A model generated the notes under the pieces. The model was not told the DNA's origin. It did no database searches and saw nothing but the letters and a program-made list of their open reading frames with translations. From positions 22,678,171 through 22,742,170 of the forward strand of contig OU744724.1 of NCBI GenBank assembly GCA_916613615.1: a DNA stretch of 64,000 nucleotides, written 5' to 3'. The position numbers and the translations under genes are program-made. Positions 35,506 through 44,411 of the stretch are shown in pieces. The DNA is from Steromphala cineraria. Its lineage: Eukaryota; Mollusca; Gastropoda; Trochida; Trochidae. Every line of letters starts with the position of its first letter. The stretch's first letter is position 1.

Positions 35506-37716
35506 ATGAACACGGAGGAGGTTGCTCTCGCCCATTCGTTTCTTGACGTAATCTATCACGCTGTGGGAGATGCTACTCAGGCACAGATTGCCACCGTTGG
35601 ACGGTTAACGGCTATAGAAAGAACACAACTGCTTGGATCAGTCAGGAATCTCCCTCAAGATTCGAAGGAGGATCTCTTCCAACAGCCGGTTAACTCAGAA
35701 TCGATTTTCAACGGTCATACTCACAAGCCATTGCTACCCAGGACGCTCAGTCTAACAGGATGCTCAACCAGCAACTCGCTTCGATTTGGACTTCGATTTT
35801 GTGACACCAGTCGTTCCCTCGCCTCCCAGAAGCCAACCCTAGCTTCTCACCCGATAGGAAAAAGATTCGCCTTACAGGAGGCCCGTCTGGAGGCAGCTCT
35901 ACTTGCAGTAGACCAGTTATTGCTGAAGGAGGCAATTACCGAGCTTCCCCCTCACGATCTTTCTCGGGGGTTTTACTCTCCAGTGTTTTTAGTCCCCAAG
36001 CGGGACTCGGGAGAGATGAGAATGATCATAGACCTAAAGATTCTCAACAAGGACTTCTTGTGCAGCCCGCCCAAGTTTACCATGGAATCACTAAAAAATG
36101 TCAGGAAGCTAGTGCTGCCCAACAGCCAATTTGTCAGCCTAGACCTCAAGGATGCCTATCTCCACGTCCCAATCCTTCCTCACTCGCGGAAGTATCTCAG
36201 GTTCGGAATCAACGGAAGAAGGTTTCAATTCCGCGTTCTTCCTTTCGGCGTATCCATAGCCCCATGGCTTTTTACGATGGTGATGAAACCAGTGCTTCAT
36301 TTCCTCCATCTAAGGAACATCGCTATTCACGGATACTTAGACGATTTTCTGGCAAGACATACGTCCACAGCTCTTCTTATCAAACAAAGAGACTTTGTAA
36401 TCCATGTGTTCACCCATCTAGGTTGGTTAGTGCACCCAGACAAGTCGGAACTTACACCTACTTCCAGGATCAAGTTTCTAGGAGCGATTCTGGATGGAGG
36501 ACCGATGGCGACTCACTCAGAATCTCATAATTTCCCTTCTGGACTCACGAACAGCTTCATTAAGGAAATGGATGTCTCTGCTGGGGTTTCTAACTTCAAT
36601 CCAATCGTTCACCTTCAGAGGCAGGTTGAATCTTCGCCACACTCAAGTTTGGATAAATGCCAACAGAGTTCTAGACTTGGATTCCGTGATAGTTTGTCCC
36701 CCCCCCATGTTTGTCAAGAGCTACAATGGTGGACTCGGGAATTCAATGTGCTCTCGGGGACTCGTATGACGGATCCTCCCCCCAAGTTCACGATCTTCAC
36801 AGACGCCTCCTGCGAGGGATGGGGAGCGCACCTGGACAGATATCAAGCACAGGGGACATGGTCAACTCAGGAGACCTCACTACACATAAACGCTCTGGAG
36901 TTGCTAGCGGTAATCAAGGCAGTCAGTATCTGGTGGCGCCCCCTCTACAAGTCGAGCGTCATGATCGCTACGGACAATGCTACGGTGGTGTCCTACATAA
37001 ACAAACAAGGCGGAACAAGATCAACAAGTCTCATGGAGTTAACTCGCCGTCTGTTTGCCATGGTGGATCAGTTCAAGATAGTTCTCAGAGCAAGACACAT
37101 TCCGGGAAGACTGAATGTTCTCGCGGACTCCTTGTCCAGGAAAGGCCAAGTAATTCCAACGGAATGGACTCTCCACAGGGAAGCCTTCCAGCTGTTGATC
37201 GACAGATGGGAGTATCCATCAATAGACTTGTTTGCCACAGCTCAGAACTTTCGCATTCCCACCTACGTGAGTCCCATCCCAGATCCTCAAGCCTGGGCAG
37301 TAGACGTGTTATCGATATCGTGGGAAGGCATGATAGCCTACGCGTTTCCTCCGATCAAGATTATTCCCGACGTTCTAGCAAAGATTGCAATTCAGGATTG
37401 TGTAGTGTATCTGGTAGCTCCAGCTTGGCCAACCAGGACGTGGTTTCCAAACCTAATAGATCTGTTGACGGACGTTCCCCTCCAGCTACCTCACTGGACA
37501 GATCTCCTCACTCAACCACTCTCGAAGAGAACTCACGGCAATATCACCACGTTGAATCTGCACGTTTGGAGGCTATCGAGCAATCCCTTAAGAAGCAAGG
37601 GTTTGGCCATGAATCATCAAGAGCTATTGTCCAGTCTATCAGGCCATCTACTTCCAGACTCTACGATGCCAAGTGGAGAATCTTCACTTCTTGGAGAGAG
37701 CGGAACGATCTTTTAG
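35506..37716 (+). CDS. DIRS ORF2: reverse transcriptase, RNase H, methyltransferase-like
   Basis: 736 codons. Residues 1-75 look like the tail of Gag. The RT domain spans about 120-340: FVSLDLKDAYLHVPI (catalytic Asp213) and GYLDD (276-280, the catalytic Asp pair). RNase H spans about 428-545, with FTDAS (Asp433), Glu465, Asp490 and Asp541 as the likely metal ligands. Residues about 570-665 match the DIRS-specific Dam-methyltransferase-like region (DLFAT at 574, YAFPP near 612-616, APAWP). RT and RNase H copy element RNA into DNA; the role of the third domain is unsettled. Between about 36525 and 36706 the expected linker sequence is in frame 2 instead, and a C9 run (36698-36706) ends that stretch: two compensating frameshifts. 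Same frame as ORF1; the 3' end overlaps ORF3. Confidence 0.9.
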   Translation: MNTEEVALAHSFLDVIYHAVGDATQAQIATVGRLTAIERTQLLGSVRNLPQDSKEDLFQQPVNSESIFNGHTHKPLLPRTLSLTGCSTSNSLRFGLRFCDTSRSLASQKPTLASHPIGKRFALQEARLEAALLAVDQLLLKEAITELPPHDLSRGFYSPVFLVPKRDSGEMRMIIDLKILNKDFLCSPPKFTMESLKNVRKLVLPNSQFVSLDLKDAYLHVPILPHSRKYLRFGINGRRFQFRVLPFGVSIAPWLFTMVMKPVLHFLHLRNIAIHGYLDDFLARHTSTALLIKQRDFVIHVFTHLGWLVHPDKSELTPTSRIKFLGAILDGGPMATHSESHNFPSGLTNSFIKEMDVSAGVSNFNPIVHLQRQVESSPHSSLDKCQQSSRLGFRDSLSPPHVCQELQWWTREFNVLSGTRMTDPPPKFTIFTDASCEGWGAHLDRYQAQGTWSTQETSLHINALELLAVIKAVSIWWRPLYKSSVMIATDNATVVSYINKQGGTRSTSLMELTRRLFAMVDQFKIVLRARHIPGRLNVLADSLSRKGQVIPTEWTLHREAFQLLIDRWEYPSIDLFATAQNFRIPTYVSPIPDPQAWAVDVLSISWEGMIAYAFPPIKIIPDVLAKIAIQDCVVYLVAPAWPTRTWFPNLIDLLTDVPLQLPHWTDLLTQPLSKRTHGNITTLNLHVWRLSSNPLRSKGLAMNHQELLSSLSGHLLPDSTMPSGESSLLGESGTIF

Positions 37717-38633
37717 CTCAGGACATTACGATCCCTATGATCGCCGATTTTTTACTTTTTCTGAGGAAAAGCAAGAAACTGAAACATGGGACCATTGAGG
37801 GATACAAGTCAGCTATTGCTTCCGTTTGTGATCTGCAAGGACTTTCGATAGGCACAGACCAATCTCTGCATAGAGTTCTAAGATCGTTTCAGATAAAGGA
37901 CATGACATCTCCATCTATCTTCCCGAAGTGGGATCTCTGTTTAGTACTACAGTCGCTCTTGAAAGCTCCTTATGAACCTCTTAACTCTACTTCACTGAAA
38001 TTCCTATCCTTCAAGACCGCTTTTTTGCTTGCCTTCGCTTCGGCGGTTAGGGTGTCAGAGTTACACGCTATCGACAATGGATCTGTTAGATTTTCGGACG
38101 GTTATAAGGACGTTACTTGCAGAGCTCTACCCAAATTTTTAGCCAAAAATCAATCTGCGGCCTCAGGGCCTCTAGGAGCAAGGACTTACAGAATTCCAGC
38201 GTTACCGTCTTCGAATTCTCGTTCAGACAGAGAAAGACTCTTGTGTCCTGTAAGAGCGTTGAGATGGTATCTCGAGAGAACAGCACCATTCAGACGCAAG
38301 AGAAGGAGGTTATTTCTTTCCTGCAAAACTGCGATGGACTCAGAAATTTCCAAAAATACTATATCTTCATGGTTAAGGAAAACTATATCTCTAGCTTATC
38401 AAAACACAGACCAAGATACAGTAAACATGAAATTCTCGCCTTACGAGATCAGAGCGTTAGCTTCATCGGTTTCAGCATGGAAATCAGTCTCCATCCAGGA
38501 TCTTGTTTCGACTTGCCAGTGGAAGGGCACGAATACTTTCATCTCCTCATACTTACGGGATATCGCGCCTTCGCTGGATGGAATTGCTCAGTTGGGTCCG
38601 CTAGTGGCGGCTCAACGAATCTCCACAGCTTAA
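36711..38633 (+). CDS. DIRS ORF3, tyrosine recombinase (integrase)
   Basis: The frame is open for 640 codons, but the first ~280 only mirror ORF2 in another frame. Recombinase sequence begins near 37560 (residue ~285) with an SAM-like core-binding region (TSRLYDAKWRIFTSWRERN, then TIPMIADFLLFLRKSKK). The catalytic part has Arg447 in SAVRVSELHAI, box II as YEIRALASS (Tyr578, Arg581) and the nucleophile Tyr614 in FISSYLRDI. The enzyme joins the circular DNA copy to the target without duplicating it. Tyr578 stands where DIRS and most tyrosine recombinases have His. No ATG lies close upstream of the domain, so expression probably needs frameshifting from ORF2, splicing or another start. The stop is 20 bases before a G24 tract. 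Confidence 0.9.
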   Translation: MSRATMVDSGIQCALGDSYDGSSPQVHDLHRRLLRGMGSAPGQISSTGDMVNSGDLTTHKRSGVASGNQGSQYLVAPPLQVERHDRYGQCYGGVLHKQTRRNKINKSHGVNSPSVCHGGSVQDSSQSKTHSGKTECSRGLLVQERPSNSNGMDSPQGSLPAVDRQMGVSINRLVCHSSELSHSHLRESHPRSSSLGSRRVIDIVGRHDSLRVSSDQDYSRRSSKDCNSGLCSVSGSSSLANQDVVSKPNRSVDGRSPPATSLDRSPHSTTLEENSRQYHHVESARLEAIEQSLKKQGFGHESSRAIVQSIRPSTSRLYDAKWRIFTSWRERNDLLAQDITIPMIADFLLFLRKSKKLKHGTIEGYKSAIASVCDLQGLSIGTDQSLHRVLRSFQIKDMTSPSIFPKWDLCLVLQSLLKAPYEPLNSTSLKFLSFKTAFLLAFASAVRVSELHAIDNGSVRFSDGYKDVTCRALPKFLAKNQSAASGPLGARTYRIPALPSSNSRSDRERLLCPVRALRWYLERTAPFRRKRRRLFLSCKTAMDSEISKNTISSWLRKTISLAYQNTDQDTVNMKFSPYEIRALASSVSAWKSVSIQDLVSTCQWKGTNTFISSYLRDIAPSLDGIAQLGPLVAAQRISTA

Positions 38634-39230
38634 CCCTTCTTGGAGGAAAAGAAGGGGGGGGGGGGGGGGGGGGGGGGTCGGGGTCGTCGAGGGAAAAGTT
38701 CGACGAGGACTCCTCTACCAAGTTCACCATTCTCCTAAGAAGGTGAGGCCAAACTATGACTTGTGTTATGGTGATGGTTTCGGAAGAAGGTTTAATGTTG
38801 TTATTCCTTTAGCACTTGTTGTGGACTGATATATCCACCTAAACTCTATCACAACTAATGACTATCTGACTATGATGTTCGTTGCATATTTAAGGGAATA
38901 ATTTGACCGGAAGTGACGTCATAATATGTATAAATAAAAGTCAAATGAAAGATTACATCATAGTCAGACGAGGGAAAACTAACATATTAACCAAGTGGTA
39001 TGCCTGTGAGATATAACATATTGTTCAGTTGAAAGGTTGAATAAATTGAAGGGAAAGAGCATGAAGAAATGGTTCTGTTATTTTTTTTTTTTCACTTATC
39101 TACAAAATAGTAAAAGAAGTGATATTCAAGTAAAGAACATATCATGTAATGTTAATCTAATAAGTATAATTATTGGCGTCTAATGTTAAGTAAACATCCC
39201 CTGGATACCCGCCACCATTATGTGGAATTC
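38634..39230. other. DIRS 3' non-coding region
   Basis: Holds a run of 24 G at 38654-38677, an imperfect stem TCTGACTATGATGT (38865-38878) pairing with ACATCATAGTCAGA (38955-38968), and an AATAAA at 38933-38938. A 12-bp direct copy of the left end (AATTATTGGCGT) occurs at 39168, about 60 bp before the internal complementary region. No open frame of note. Confidence 0.6.
38933..38938 (+). terminator. Possible polyadenylation signal of the DIRS transcript
   Basis: AATAAA about 300 bp after the ORF3 stop, inside the 38865-38968 stem-loop. Such hexamers are common in AT-rich DNA, so this is only a candidate. Confidence 0.3.
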
Positions 39231-39325
39231 GGGCAAAGGTTATTCCAGAGGTTAATTTACGCCAATAATTAGCAAACAATTACATGTATTGTTAGTAATT
39301 ATTAGTAAACTTACCTCTGGAATAA
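39231..39325 (-). repeat. DIRS internal complementary region (circle junction)
   Basis: 39231-39270 is the exact reverse complement of the element's first 40 bp (33502-33541). 39271-39325 is the reverse complement of its last 55 bp (39556-39610). The two join with no gap at AATAATT|AGCAAAC. On the minus strand this region therefore spells right end followed directly by left end, the template for closing a DNA circle in the DIRS-1 model. The left terminal ~18 bp are preserved here and nowhere else. Confidence 0.95.
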
Positions 39326-39390
39326 GCGGTGAACACCCGCCCAGAGTATGCTAATTCCTCCCCGCACATGTTCCAGGTGATGTTCAGCTG

Positions 39391-39568
39391 GAAGAGAATA
39401 TGAGGCTGTCAGACCACATGCGGGCAAAGGGAGCTAACTCCAGGGAAGAGGAGGAGAGAGGCATACCTGTAATGGTAATTATGACTTAGTTTTTTCTCTA
39501 TATTTTATCTAGACTTCTGCAGGTACGTTCAGAGAACAAAGAGTGAGGGCAAAGGTTATTCCAGAGGT
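39391..39568 (-). repeat. Right inverted terminal repeat of the DIRS element
   Basis: Reverse complement of 33520-33697. The element continues a further ~42 bp outside it (39569-39610, ending AATTGTTTGCT); that piece is matched only by the internal complementary region. Confidence 0.95.
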
Positions 39569-39714
39569 AAGTTTACTAATAATTACTAACAATACATGTA
39601 ATTGTTTGCTTACAAACCAACAGGATCACCAACAAAGCAAGATCTGACAGTTGTTCTTCTGTCCAAATATCCAATATTTACACTGGGTGTTATCCTGATG
39701 AGACCCACACTATC

Positions 39715-39912
39715 GTGACGGTATATCTCGTCTTCCTCGGCTTATGTTGCCCAGTCTTGTCTGATGTTGTCTGTGTTGATGGATTTCTCTATGTTGCAAC
39801 TAATTGCTCCGCTGGGAACAACTATCAAAATTTCAAGCAAATACTTGTAACATTCACTGAAGTTATGGGCTATGTGAGATCCTATGGCCTGTATTTTGAT
39901 GATTATGTATAA
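39715..39912 (+). other. Conserved small open frame in array unit 4
   Basis: The longest intact version (65 codons from a GTG) of the frame described at 28955; it ends FDDYV. Differences from unit 3 include silent GTG/GTT and AAT/AAC changes. It now lies immediately downstream of the DIRS right end, which removed its original upstream neighbourhood. Confidence 0.2.
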
Positions 39913-42900
39913 GATATAACAGGTGATTTATCATTGACAAAAATTGCAACAGGATACTTCGTCATTTTATGAAAATTGTTTTTTCTGTAAGGTATTTTGT
40001 AGTTGGGTTCAACTGAGGTTGCTGTTTGGTGAATGTATTTATGTAGTTATTCAATCAATCTTTTCTTCAGTAGAAAGGTCTTTGGTCTATGTTCAAAAGT
40101 CATCATAAAAAAAGCTTTTGTAGTTGTTGACAGGATATGAAGAGTGAAGAGCTTTCAAGTCCAACACTTTGGGATGATTATGTCACCTGATAGTGAATAG
40201 AGTACTGAAAGGTTAAGTTCAGGTTGTCAACTTAAGTGTTTAGGACAGTAGTACTTTTTGTTGGTAAATTAATTGATGTCACAAAGCAAAAATAATTTTA
40301 CTGATTACAAATCTATGTAAGAATCAAGATTGCAATTCTTCAGTATGGAAAGTTCATGTGTGGTGATGTACCTTTACAAACACTTCAGTTGCAAAAGTCT
40401 TGTTCTTCTGTCATTGGGTTGTTAACCAAGATCTGATCATCAAATGCATTAATCTTTTTTTTTACAGAACAATGAAGACAAATATGTTAATCTATTTCTT
40501 TAAAGAGCACATTCGCACCTAAGAGTTGATCTTACTTTAAAACTGTAACCTTTAAGTATCATAATTACTTTTAGATAACAAACAGTCAGGATAAAACTCC
40601 AATTCCATGAAGATTTCTTTGAAAGTGATAGATGGTGTATTCCGGAGCATCTTGTGCTTTCTATTAAATCAACGTCTTTCCTATATAAACATTTTGTATA
40701 AAGTCAAACATGTTCTAGAAATCAGATATAAGAACTTATGTTAGTGCATTTGGTGTACTTGTCTCCATGGTGATTTATGATATCAAATAGGGTTGAGATA
40801 AGCAGGAAGTGGTTATCATGAATAACAAATAGAAAGGTTTTAAATGGATTTGAAAAACTCAGAAAAAGGATATGATCTGTCTATTCTAGAATTGATATTA
40901 ACTTAAACTATTACTTTCTGTAGCAGGGCTGGAAGATTTGCAGTAAGGTGTCCTTCAGTTTAAAAGAAATGATTTTAAGGTACAAACTAAATTGAGACTC
41001 CAGATCAAGTCCCACTCACAAATTTGGTATTGCTTAATAACAGTTATGTAAAATTTTGGTCAATAAAAAAACAATCACTTTTGGCTACATGATCATCTTG
41101 ATGTAAAAGTTTACAGAATGTGACATTATCTGTGAGAGATTTGGTAAGATTTTTTATTTTCTATTTTCTAATTTTTAATTTTATTTCAAGTATTGAACAT
41201 TGAAGATTTGAACAGGAAAACATTTGGTATTGTAAATGGACTGTACTATTGAATCAAGATTAATATTGTGGCTGGATAAAACTGACTAGATGGCTGCATG
41301 ATTATCCTGATAAGACAGAATGTGACTATATGTCAGAAATGGTTGATTGATGAGATGAAAAACATTAACTGGAAAAGCCAAAGGTGATATCCTTGCTAAG
41401 TATTTATTGCTAAAAGGATATTGCAAGTATTATTTCTATGAAGATATATGAACTTTACAACATTGATCTTTCCACATTACATCTTAGAAATATATTTCTA
41501 ACATGTGTTTTGAATAAAGGCCTTATCGTTCTGGAGAATAATTCATGTTCTAACCAAATGATGTATACATAAAATAGTGTTAGCTCTATGGAAAATGAGC
41601 ATCTGATTTGTGTTTGATGTTACCATATAGATCTGAGTCCCAACTACGGGTCTCATGAAGACAGATTATTGGAGTAAGACACAATTATGGACAAGATGTA
41701 CTCCAGGACCATTGATCTAGATTTATTGACTTAACATCCATACAGGATAGAAGCTTGTAGATTTTATTGATTTTTGTTTAGCTGACTGATTGGTTGTTCT
41801 GATATTTCTTTAGAATCATTTAATACTTTGTTGTTTTGTAAAGACAGATTGAGATACAAATATGGACTGAAAACAGTCAAGTATAACAGTCTGAACTTTG
41901 ATTAGATAATTATCCTATAAGTATATGTACAGTATGTTCTCATGCTTCGGCTTTACAGTACACTTGGATTCCTTAACTGTAAGTATGTAGTGCCAAAATA
42001 ACTCAAACTCAAGAACATGCGTCTTTTTCTATAAAGTAAATGAACTAACTGGCTTCAACTCTTTGTAGGCATTTTTCATTCTTGACTTCTTCTCCAAAAC
42101 TGCTGTGCTCCAAAACTTGAATCTTGTGGAGAGGTATTGCACCTTGGGGATCTAAGTTTGATCCTCTCGTGATATACACGTCTGGCAGCTCAATGTGAAA
42201 AGTAATTCAGGACAAGTTTCCTGCTAATGATCACATTAAGGGTTCGCAGTATTATCGATATATATGTATATCATTGCAATACAGGAACAACGTGATATGA
42301 ATCATTACACACTTCTGAAAATATCCAATATAAAGAATGTCTTAAAACGAGCCATTTTCATCTCAAATTGCCAAAAAACGCAACCTTATAAAACCTGTTT
42401 GAAGAAAAAGTTCTTTACAAAGTGTGAAGTTTTGCTCTGAAATAGTTCAATTGTGTACAAACAAATCATAAACATTGAGTGAAAATATCTCTTTTTAATA
42501 CAGCTCATAGCTGAGCTCTGATGGTTGTCTTGACACTCATATTTAGATAATATAGCATGCACATTCTTGAATAAAAGAAGTGCCAATTAATTGCAATACA
42601 CTTTTCTGTATCGAAATATATTGCATTATAGAAATGAAGAACAATGCTCATCCTTAGATCACTTTATTATACAAAACTAATTATTTAAAATAGTCAGTGG
42701 GACAGTTCAAGGCAATATGAGCTTATGAGAAACCCCTATATATCTAGTTGTTCATCTCTTTATCTCTTCTTTTCTTCATCTCTTGATTAACATGCCTCTG
42801 AAAGAAGATAACATAATTCAATAGTAAAGACTCTTGGACTTTTTGTATCTTTTGAAATAAAACATTGACAAGGACAACTGTAATGTACACATATTGATAA

Positions 42901-43650
42901 ATGTACATGTAACCTAAAAAATGTTTAATTTTTAGTGAGCTTAATGTGTCTTACCTATGCTATGAATATGAATATAGGCTTTTTATGAATATTGAATTAT
43001 ACTATAATGATGTAGATGAGAATCTAGGATGATTCTCACATTACCTATTTGATGTTCTCCTCTCAATGGCCAGTAGACTAGGGGGTCTCACAAAGACCAA
43101 CAACTTGATTCTCTGAAATTGATCAGTAAATGTATTCAGATTGAGAGATTTTCTTCATATCCATGTATTTGCTTTAGCTGACGGAAACGGAAAAACTCTT
43201 TTTTGTTATAGAAAGACTTCAGTACTATTTGTTTTACAACTTTTTTTGGACACAATGATTATGTTTTATTGTTTGTAATCAGACAGTACTTAAGTCGATA
43301 TTGCAAAATTTCCTTTTTTTATATCTTGATATTAATCAGTTGTGACTCACAACATTTTTTATGAGGAAATCCGAAAACATAATAGCAATCCATGAATATT
43401 ATTGGTTTTGACTGTATTTTCTGTAATTTACTGTGAAGTATATTGAAAACAAGGCTTCTTTATGATCCACTACTTGTATTTTATATCTACCATGATTACT
43501 TGCCAATCTTGTACTATATGATGAGGAATATCATGTTTCAGTGGGATGATATTGTGTGGGTTGCCCTTGATATTATTTACATGTTTTTTTTGCTGATTTG
43601 TATCTTGCGATTAGCACTAATGTAGAAAATCTTAAATTTGATAAAAGTAT

Positions 43651-44341
43651 TTATTTGGAAAGGATTCAAGTGAAACATTTAATCACCGAAAAGACTAGTT
43701 TAGGGATTTCCAGCTAATGAAAGACTTTGAAATTCTCATTGTTGTTAATTCACGCAGTTTGAATTATCTCCAAATAACAACACGGGTAATTCCAGTCCCC
43801 TCTGTTAGACAACTTCAAAGCCAATGTTTGGCCACATAGACATTAAACATGCTTGCATCTTCAACTAGGCTCAACTGTGAAAGAAACTTTGACCAGTTTT
43901 CATCATGAATAGATCTTGATTGATGATGAGATTTCCTCTGCGGTAGTTGATCCCATCACATGCTGTTACGTTCTTTCTTTTTAATTTGTGAGAATGCTGG
44001 AGTTAAAGAAGCCTCAAGCTAAAGTGACGCACAGCAGGATAGTTTCTTCTGTTTCCTTTCTGTATTTTTTCCTTTTTGCTCTTTAAACATTTTTTTTTAA
44101 ATTAAAAAAAACCCTTTTCTTGAAAATGTTTTCAACTGTTTTTTAAAGTGTATTTAAGACATGTATGCCAGAGAGTGGGTTTTTTGCTGACTTGTAACGA
44201 ATGTTTCGATCTGAAAGGTAGTCACCTGGTTTACACTCAAACATAAAAGTAAAATACAAGCTATTACCTGTTGGTTATTTATGATATAATTGATTTTCAT
44301 ACTTTGAGTGTTTTAACAATTTGAAAGTTGAAGAACCAGAT
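43651..44341 (+). repeat. Truncated extra array-unit fragment
   Basis: At about 43650 the unit-end sequence TTTGATAAAAGTATTT fuses directly to TATTTGGAAAGGATTCAAG, a point about 440 bp into a normal unit. The fragment follows unit-4 sequence 32085-32770 until GAAGAACCAGATA, then jumps at 44341 to CTTTCAGTGAAAGGGCTAAA, the normal unit end. The left fusion shares a short TATTT, so end joining or unequal exchange at microhomology is likely. Confidence 0.85.
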
Positions 44342-44411
44342 ACTTTCAGTGAAAGGGCTAAATGATTAGAGAGAAATTTATGTTCTTTAAAAAAAATGAG
44401 AAATAAATCCT

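Larger units (their letters stand above)
33502..39610 (+). mobile_element. DIRS-type tyrosine-recombinase retrotransposon
   Basis: A 6109-bp element with the full DIRS architecture: inverted terminal repeats, Gag-like ORF1, RT/RNase H/methyltransferase-like ORF2, an overlapping tyrosine recombinase ORF3, and an internal complementary region just before the right ITR. The borders come from the other array units, where GGGAGATATAAACC is continuous; here it reads GGGAGA, element, TACAAACC (one substitution), so no target duplication was made. That is expected for integration by a tyrosine recombinase. The two ITRs are about 97% identical, so insertion was fairly recent. Composition is clearly less AT-rich than the host DNA around it. 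Confidence 0.95.
31647..44411 (+). repeat. Tandem array unit 4 (long type) split by a DIRS element
   Basis: 31647-33501 is the first part, broken inside the conserved block at AAACTGGGAGA. The unit resumes at 39611 with TACAAACCAACAGGATCACC and runs through the long-type interior, including CTTATCGTTCTGGAGAATAA at about 41523, to about 43650. A truncated extra unit start (43651-44341) and the usual unit-end stretch follow. Without the DIRS element and the extra piece it is about 6 kb. Confidence 0.9.

Noticed and set aside
36711..37550. N-terminal half of the ORF3 frame as part of the recombinase
   Set aside because: It is the antiphase reading of RT/RNase H coding sequence and is Ser/Arg/His-rich with no motif; recombinase similarity starts only near 37560.
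38539..38730. Minus-strand frame with a poly-Pro run
   Set aside because: It is just the complement of the G24 tract.
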